Origin: Ancalomicrobiaceae bacterium S20
Lineage (GTDB): Bacteria; Pseudomonadota; Alphaproteobacteria; Rhizobiales; Ancalomicrobiaceae
Direction of reading: 5' to 3'
DNA length: 64,000 bases
Assembly (NCBI GenBank): GCA_040269895.1
Contig: CP158568.1
Coordinates: 868,001 to 932,000, forward strand
Shown here: one piece after another, positions 56,484 to 64,000 of the stretch
How positions within the stretch are numbered: position 1 is the first letter of the stretch
Layout of the letters: every line of letters starts with the position of its first letter
Notes under the pieces: model-generated
Databases searched by the model: none
Told to the model about the DNA's origin: nothing
Seen by the model: only the letters and a program-made list of their open reading frames with translations
Position numbers and translations under genes: made by a program

Positions 56484-56559
56484 AGGGGTATAGCTCAGTT
56501 GGTAGAGCATCGGTCTCCAAAACCGAGGGTCGTAGGTTCGAGTCCTACTGCCCCTGCCA
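56484..56559 (+). tRNA. tRNA-Trp (CCA)
   Basis: AGGGGTA pairs with TGCCCCT, discriminator G and encoded CCA (56557-56559). D-arm GCTC...GAGC, anticodon loop CTCCAAA (anticodon CCA), T-arm GTAGGTTCGAGTCCTAC. It lies 105 bases before secE, the usual alphaproteobacterial order. Confidence 0.97.
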
Positions 56560-56663
56560 GTCGATTTGCTCTTGTGTACGGCGCGTGAAAGCATTAAGTG
56601 ACACATTCCTAGCCGGCGCGTGGGACGTTCCGATCCCGCGCGCCTGCCTGTCGTGAGCGGCGG

Positions 56664-56861
56664 ATGGCCAAGACCAATCCCTTCACCTTCCTTCAAGAGG
56701 TTCGTACCGAGGTCGCCAAGGTTTCCTGGCCGACCCGGAACGAGACGCTGATCACGACCGCCATGGTGTTCGTGATGGCTTTCGTCGCGAGCCTCTTCTT
56801 TCTCCTTGCGGACCAGTTGATGGGCTGGGGCGTCAGCCTCGTCCTCGGTCTCGGCAGCTGA
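56664..56861 (+). CDS. secE: preprotein translocase subunit SecE
   Basis: A 65-residue short form of SecE: NPFTFLQEVRTEVAKVSWPTRNE (cited in part as RTEVAKVSWPTRNE) is the conserved amphipathic helix, followed by one membrane segment (MVFVMAFVASLFFLLADQLM). It is part of the SecYEG channel. It lies 20 bases before nusG in one operon. Confidence 0.96.
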   Translation: MAKTNPFTFLQEVRTEVAKVSWPTRNETLITTAMVFVMAFVASLFFLLADQLMGWGVSLVLGLGS

Positions 56862-56881
56862 CGACGGACGGACTGACATCC

Positions 56882-57412
56882 ATGGCCATGCGCTGGTACA
56901 TCGTCCACGCGTACTCGAATTTCGAGAACAAGGTCGCCGAATCGATCCGCGATCGCGCCTCCCAGCAGGGGCTCTCGCATCTGTTCGAGCAGATCCTGGT
57001 TCCGACCGAGAAGGTCGTGGAAGTCCGGCGCGGCCGCAAGGTCGACGCCGAGCGCAAGTTCTTCCCCGGCTACGTCCTGGTGAAGATGGACCTGACCGAT
57101 CAGGCGTTCCATCTGATCAAGAACACGCCGAAGGTCACCGGGTTCCTCGGCGCCGACAACAAGCCGATGCCGATCTCGGAGAACGAGGCGATGCGCATCC
57201 TGCAGCAGGTGCAGGAAGGCGTGGAACGCCCGAAGCCGTCGGTCTCGTTCGAGGTCGGCGAGAACGTCCGGGTGTCGGACGGCCCGTTCGCGTCGTTCAA
57301 CGGCGTGGTGGAGGAGGTCGACGAGGAGCGGTCGCGTCTCAAGGTCGCGGTGTCGATCTTCGGGCGCGCGACGCCGGTCGACCTGGAGTACGGACAGGTC
57401 GAGAAGATCTGA
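56882..57412 (+). CDS. nusG: transcription termination/antitermination protein NusG
   Basis: A 176-residue NusG: N-terminal NGN domain (MRWYIVHAYSNFENKVAESI, split as RWYIVHAYSNFE) with FFPGYVLVKM, and C-terminal KOW motif VGENVRVSDGPFASFNGVVEEV. It binds RNA polymerase and links it to Rho or ribosome (S10). Two close ATGs (56882 and 56888) are possible; the first is used here. Confidence 0.96.
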   Translation: MAMRWYIVHAYSNFENKVAESIRDRASQQGLSHLFEQILVPTEKVVEVRRGRKVDAERKFFPGYVLVKMDLTDQAFHLIKNTPKVTGFLGADNKPMPISENEAMRILQQVQEGVERPKPSVSFEVGENVRVSDGPFASFNGVVEEVDEERSRLKVAVSIFGRATPVDLEYGQVEKI

Positions 57413-57695
57413 CGAGTGAAGAGTTTCGTGCGGATGCGTCGTGAGGCGACGTCCGCGCGGGAAGGCGGCGCGACCGTCGCTCATCCCCGGCCGATCCGAC
57501 GAGGACGGTGGGGAGGGGTGGTGGATGCGCCGAATCGAGTCGTCCGGAGGCTCGTTTCGGCTTTGGCCGGAGCGGGAGACGGACGGGCGGGAGATCGACC
57601 GGTCGGCCATTCGCCGGCTCCGGGAGATCCGACCGCCAACTCCCGAACCGCCGGTCAAGGGCCTCGCCCGGCCGGCATGACACGAGGAGCCAGGA
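57413..57695. other. spacer and leader upstream of rplK
   Basis: 283 bases, GC-rich, no ORF. It should contain the rplKA leader, where L1 binds its own mRNA in other bacteria. I cannot identify the L1 site with confidence. Confidence 0.35.
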
Positions 57696-58142
57696 ATGGC
57701 GAAGAAGATCCAGGGCTATATCAAGCTCACGGTGCCGGCGGGTGCAGCGAACCCGTCGCCGCCGATCGGACCGGCGCTCGGCCAGCGCGGTCTCAACATC
57801 ATGGCGTTCTGCAAAGACTTCAACGCCAAGACCCAGGAGATGGTGAAGGGCACGCCGTGCCCGACCGTCATCACCTACTTCACGGACAAGAGCTTCTCCT
57901 TCGAGATCAAGACTCCTCCGACCTCGTTCTTCCTGAAGCAGGCGGCCAAGCTGCCGACGCCGAAGAAGCCGGGTTCGGGCTCGAAGACTCCGGGCCGCAC
58001 CTTCGTCGCCTCCGTGACCAAGAGCCAGGTCAAGGAGATCGCCGAGAAGAAGATGCGCGACATGAACGCGAACGACGTCGAGGCGGCCATGCGCATGGTC
58101 GAAGGCTCGGCGCGCTCGATGGGCATCCGGGTCACGGAGTAA
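57696..58142 (+). CDS. rplK: 50S ribosomal protein L11
   Basis: A 148-residue L11: [23 protein letters not shown] (cited as [19 protein letters not shown]) with the conserved Pro-rich N-terminal region, [13 protein letters not shown], and the C-terminal rRNA-binding domain ending [15 protein letters not shown]. It forms the GTPase-associated centre with L10/L12 and 23S rRNA. Start behind GGAGCCAGG. Confidence 0.98.
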   Translation: MAKKIQGYIKLTVPAGAANPSPPIGPALGQRGLNIMAFCKDFNAKTQEMVKGTPCPTVITYFTDKSFSFEIKTPPTSFFLKQAAKLPTPKKPGSGSKTPGRTFVASVTKSQVKEIAEKKMRDMNANDVEAAMRMVEGSARSMGIRVTE

Positions 58143-58146
58143 GATC

Positions 58147-58851
58147 ATGCCGAAGATCGCCAAGCGTATTGCAAAGACCCGTGAGGGCATCGACCGCGTC
58201 AAGCTCTATGGCCTCGAGGAGGCCGTGAAGCTGGTGCAGGATCGCGCGACCGCCAAGTTCGACGAGACCATCGAGGTCGCGTTCAACCTCGGCGTCGATC
58301 CGCGTCACGCCGACCAGATGGTCCGTGGCGTCTGCAACCTGCCGAACGGCACCGGCAAGGTGCTGCGCGTCGCCGTGTTCGCCAAGGGCGCCAAGGCCGA
58401 CGAGGCCAAGGCCGCCGGCGCGGACATCGTCGGCGCCGAAGAGCTCGTGCAGGAGATCCAGGGCGGCAAGATCGACTTCGATCGCTGCATCGCGACCCCG
58501 GACCTGATGCCGCTGGTCGGCCGTCTCGGCAAGGTACTCGGCCCGCGCGGCCTGATGCCGAACCCGAAGGTCGGCACGGTGACCATGGACGTCGCCAAGG
58601 CCGTCAAGGACGCCAAGGGTGGCGCGGTCGAATTCCGTGCCGAGAAGGCGGGCATCGTGCATGCCGGCGTGGGCAAGAAGTCGTTCACGACCGAAGCCCT
58701 GATCGAGAACATCCGCGCCTTCGCGGACTCGGTCATCAAGGCCAAGCCGACCGGCGCCAAGGGCACCTACGTCCAGCGCGTGTCGGTGTCCTCGACCATG
58801 GGGCCGGGCGTCAAGATCGACCCGTCGTCGGTCACCGCGCCGCAGGCGTGA
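58147..58851 (+). CDS. rplA: 50S ribosomal protein L1
   Basis: A 234-residue L1, starting four bases after the rplK stop, with GGAG inside the end of rplK (translational coupling). Family blocks are [21 protein letters not shown] (cited in part), [30 protein letters not shown] and a C-terminal [16 protein letters not shown]. It forms the L1 stalk and is the translational repressor of rplKA in other bacteria. Confidence 0.98.
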   Translation: MPKIAKRIAKTREGIDRVKLYGLEEAVKLVQDRATAKFDETIEVAFNLGVDPRHADQMVRGVCNLPNGTGKVLRVAVFAKGAKADEAKAAGADIVGAEELVQEIQGGKIDFDRCIATPDLMPLVGRLGKVLGPRGLMPNPKVGTVTMDVAKAVKDAKGGAVEFRAEKAGIVHAGVGKKSFTTEALIENIRAFADSVIKAKPTGAKGTYVQRVSVSSTMGPGVKIDPSSVTAPQA

Positions 58852-58954
58852 TTTTTCTCCCTCCGCGCCGACAAGGCGGGGAGGGACTTCAGTTTCCGCC
58901 CGGGTTCGCCCGGGCGGGGAAGCGGAGCGATCCGGTCTCACGGCCGGCCGTTCC
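58852..58954. other. spacer after rplA with two hairpins
   Basis: CTCCCTCC/GGAGGGA (58858-58890) and CCGCCCGGG-TTCG-CCCGGGCGG (58897-58919) are strong hairpins without T tracts. They may be partial terminators or processing sites between rplA and the rplJL unit. A hairpin with almost the same core stem lies after rplL (60270-60289). Confidence 0.5.
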
Positions 58955-59055
58955 GTTCCTGTCCGAGACTGCAGGTGCCGGGAGACCGGCTTAAGTCCGG
59001 GCGAGCGTGTCGCGAAGACGTCTCGCCAAGGGAGCCTGCACTAGACGGGTGAGAA
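58955..59055 (+). promoter_or_regulatory. ribosomal protein L10 leader (autoregulatory)
   Basis: The pattern GAGACTGCAGGTG (58965-58977) with a matching downstream CCTGCACTAGACGG (59035-59048), enclosing hairpins, is the kink-turn arrangement of the L10 leader, where L10(L12)4 binds and represses its own operon. It lies about 230 bases before the rplJ start. The long tail to the start codon is GC-rich and unremarkable. Confidence 0.6.
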
Positions 59056-59283
59056 AGTTTTCCGAAGGGACGCGCATGCGTTCCGGACGATGCGTTCGAA
59101 CCGTGACGCCTTTGCCGTCGACCGGGCGACCGGACCCGCGGCCGGAGGGGACAGGAAGACCAGCGCCGATCCGATCCGATCCGGCCGAGGGGGTATCCCC
59201 GAGGCGGGCGAGGGGCGGGGCGGCACCCCCGAAACCGGTCGATGGGGTTCGCGCCCAACGGCCAAAGGCAAATGAGGCAGTCC

Positions 59284-59802
59284 GTGGATAGAGCGGAAAA
59301 GCGCGAGTTGGTCTCGACCCTCAATGTCCAGTTCAAGACGACTGGCGTTGTGGTCGTGGCCGGCTACGCGGGCCTGACGGTCGCCGACATGACCAACCTG
59401 CGCGGCAAGGCGCGGGCGGCTGGCGGCTCGGTCAAAGTGGCCAAGAACCGTCTCGCCAAACTGGCTCTTCAAGGCACCGATCTCGAACCGATCGCGCATC
59501 TCTTCAAGGGTCCGACCGTCATCGTCTCGTCGAGCGATCCGGTCGCGGCCACGAAGGTCTGTGCGGAGTTCGCCAAGGCGAACGAGAAGTTCGTGATCCT
59601 CGGTGGCGGCATGGGCACGCAGGCGCTGAGCCCCGATGGGGTCAAGGCGCTCGCGACCCTGCCGTCGCTGGACGAACTGCGCGCCAAGATCGCCGGCATG
59701 ATCAATCAGCCGGCGGCCAAGCTCGCGTCCGTCATCGCGGCCCCGGGTGGCGCGCTCGCGCGCGTCATCCAGGCCAATGCCGACAAGGACCAGGCGGCGT
59801 AA
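59284..59802 (+). CDS. rplJ: 50S ribosomal protein L10
   Basis: A 172-residue L10. GTG 59284 is chosen because it gives the family start (V/M)[13 protein letters not shown] and follows GAGG; the frame remains open upstream to 59242. Blocks are [36 protein letters not shown] and the C-terminal helix that holds L12 dimers. It builds the L12 stalk base. Confidence 0.97.
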   Translation: MDRAEKRELVSTLNVQFKTTGVVVVAGYAGLTVADMTNLRGKARAAGGSVKVAKNRLAKLALQGTDLEPIAHLFKGPTVIVSSSDPVAATKVCAEFAKANEKFVILGGGMGTQALSPDGVKALATLPSLDELRAKIAGMINQPAAKLASVIAAPGGALARVIQANADKDQAA

Positions 59803-59884
59803 TCCGTCTTCGACATTCCCGCACGGCGGTATCGCCGTGTGGATCCCCATCATTCTGGTTCGAACACATCAAAGGTGAATGACA

Positions 59885-60262
59885 ATGGCTGATCTCGCCA
59901 AGATCGTCGACGATCTCTCGTCGCTGACCATCCTCGAGGCCGCTGAGCTCGTGAAGATCCTCGAGGAGAAGTGGGGCGTCTCCGCCGCCGCTCCGGTCGC
60001 CGTCGCTGCCGCGGGCGGTGCCCCGGCCGCTGCCGCCCCGGTCGAGGAGAAGACCGAGTTCACCGTCGTCCTCACGGACGCCGGCGCGAACAAGATCAAC
60101 GTCATCAAGGAAGTGCGCGCCATCACCGCGCTCGGCCTGAAGGAAGCCAAGGACCTCGTCGAGGGCGCGCCGAAGCCGGTCAAGGAAGGCGTGTCGAAGG
60201 ACGAAGCCGAGAAGATCAAGAAGCAGCTCGAAGGCGCTGGCGCCAAGGTCGAGCTCAAGTGA
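59885..60262 (+). CDS. rplL: 50S ribosomal protein L7/L12
   Basis: A 125-residue L12: N-terminal dimerisation helices ([21 protein letters not shown], here cited in part), an Ala/Pro hinge ([15 protein letters not shown]) and the globular C-terminal domain ([23 protein letters not shown] in part) that recruits translation factors. ATG 59885 is preferred; AAAGGTGA is correctly spaced for it but too close to ATG 59879. Confidence 0.97.
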   Translation: MADLAKIVDDLSSLTILEAAELVKILEEKWGVSAAAPVAVAAAGGAPAAAAPVEEKTEFTVVLTDAGANKINVIKEVRAITALGLKEAKDLVEGAPKPVKEGVSKDEAEKIKKQLEGAGAKVELK

Positions 60263-60687
60263 TTTTCTCCCGCCCGGGAAACCGGGCGGCCTGAGTTCAG
60301 CGTATCCCCGGACGTTCGTGGTTCACCCACGCGCGGCCGGGGATACCGTCGTCGGGAGGGTCTCCCGGCGAGAAGAGGGAATGATCCGAAGGACTTCGGG
60401 GCATTTCTTCGTGCGTCACGCAAAGTGTCCGCCACGTTCGGCGGGATCCGAGGCGAGGCGCGAGAGGGGAAGCGGGAGAGCGGGGTGGAAGCCGAAAGGC
60501 GACCGGACGGTGATCCCGGCAAGTGGTGCCGAAGCGGGGGCGTCCCCGGCCGAGGCGAGGCGCAGGTAGCGGCCTGGATCCAGGGCATGGATCCGGGGAC
60601 GGCGATCCCGAGAGCCGCATCGCTCCCCATGGAGAGGGGCGAGGCGGACCTCCGGACAGCCGTCCGGTACGCTGACGAGGAACGACA
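60263..60687. other. long rplL-rpoB spacer with attenuator-like hairpin
   Basis: 425 bases. A hairpin CCGCCCGG-GAAA-CCGGGCGG (60270-60289) follows rplL directly. In other bacteria a partial terminator at this place lowers rpoBC transcription relative to ribosomal proteins, and this one may act the same way, though it lacks a T run. The rest shows no ORF with a ribosome site. Confidence 0.5.

Positions 60688-64000
<3,313 letters not shown>

Overview
The window is about 64 kb of GC-rich chromosome from an alphaproteobacterium, most probably of the order Hyphomicrobiales (Rhizobiales). The reasons are gene content and order: a hisI / folE / IscU-like / yidD / thrS cluster, cysE followed by a DUF3126 gene, PAS_5, PilZ and DUF2336 proteins, a soxBDAG sarcosine oxidase operon, and the block rlmB / tRNA-Tyr / tRNA-Gly / tuf / tRNA-Trp / secE / nusG / rplKAJL / rpoB. 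No rRNA is present, so family and genus cannot be fixed. Nearly all of the window looks like core chromosome. I see no insertion sequence, prophage, CRISPR array or conjugative module.

Layout. 1-5.6 kb: partial tRNA-Leu, a degenerate GGDEF protein, a secreted von Willebrand A protein, xanthine phosphoribosyltransferase, a CinA-type molybdopterin-binding domain protein and a flavoprotein monooxygenase. 5.8-13.9 kb: a CHCC zinc-finger protein, two tandem GNAT acetyltransferases, two overlapping alpha/beta hydrolases, a crotonase that lacks both hydratase glutamates, cysE, DUF3126, two unassigned genes and a gamma carbonic anhydrase. 14-24.6 kb: tandem-PilZ protein, PAS_5 protein, rhomboid protease, CBS protein, then hisI, folE, an IscU-like scaffold, a ppGpp-hydrolase-like HD protein, yidD and thrS. 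24.6-34.9 kb: cutA, nadK, an Hpt protein, DUF2336, a frameshifted lytic transglycosylase, MaoC and CitE-like genes, flavin reductase, nitroreductase and a secreted triple-repeat protein. 35-38.2 kb: an MHS-family transporter and two c-type cytochromes. 38.6-45.5 kb: soxBDAG and sdaA, which can carry sarcosine towards glycine and serine towards pyruvate. 45.6-51.3 kb: two membrane proteins, then a heavy-metal locus of MerR regulator, His-rich P-type ATPase (frameshifted) and CDF exporter. 51.5-64 kb: the tRNA / translation / transcription block, ending inside rpoB.

The most unusual observations are: three apparent single-base indels in otherwise good genes (a GNAT, the transglycosylase and the P-type ATPase), two of them in G tracts; an orphan Tad-type protein with a WEDGGDND-like motif sitting between tuf and tRNA-Trp; a crotonase whose active site resembles methylmalonyl-CoA decarboxylase; a possible 24-residue ORF whose Shine-Dalgarno lies in a hairpin loop; and short tandem repeats in several gene spacers. 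I did not find a convincing wholly new multi-gene system. The window is mainly housekeeping with a few odd local features.
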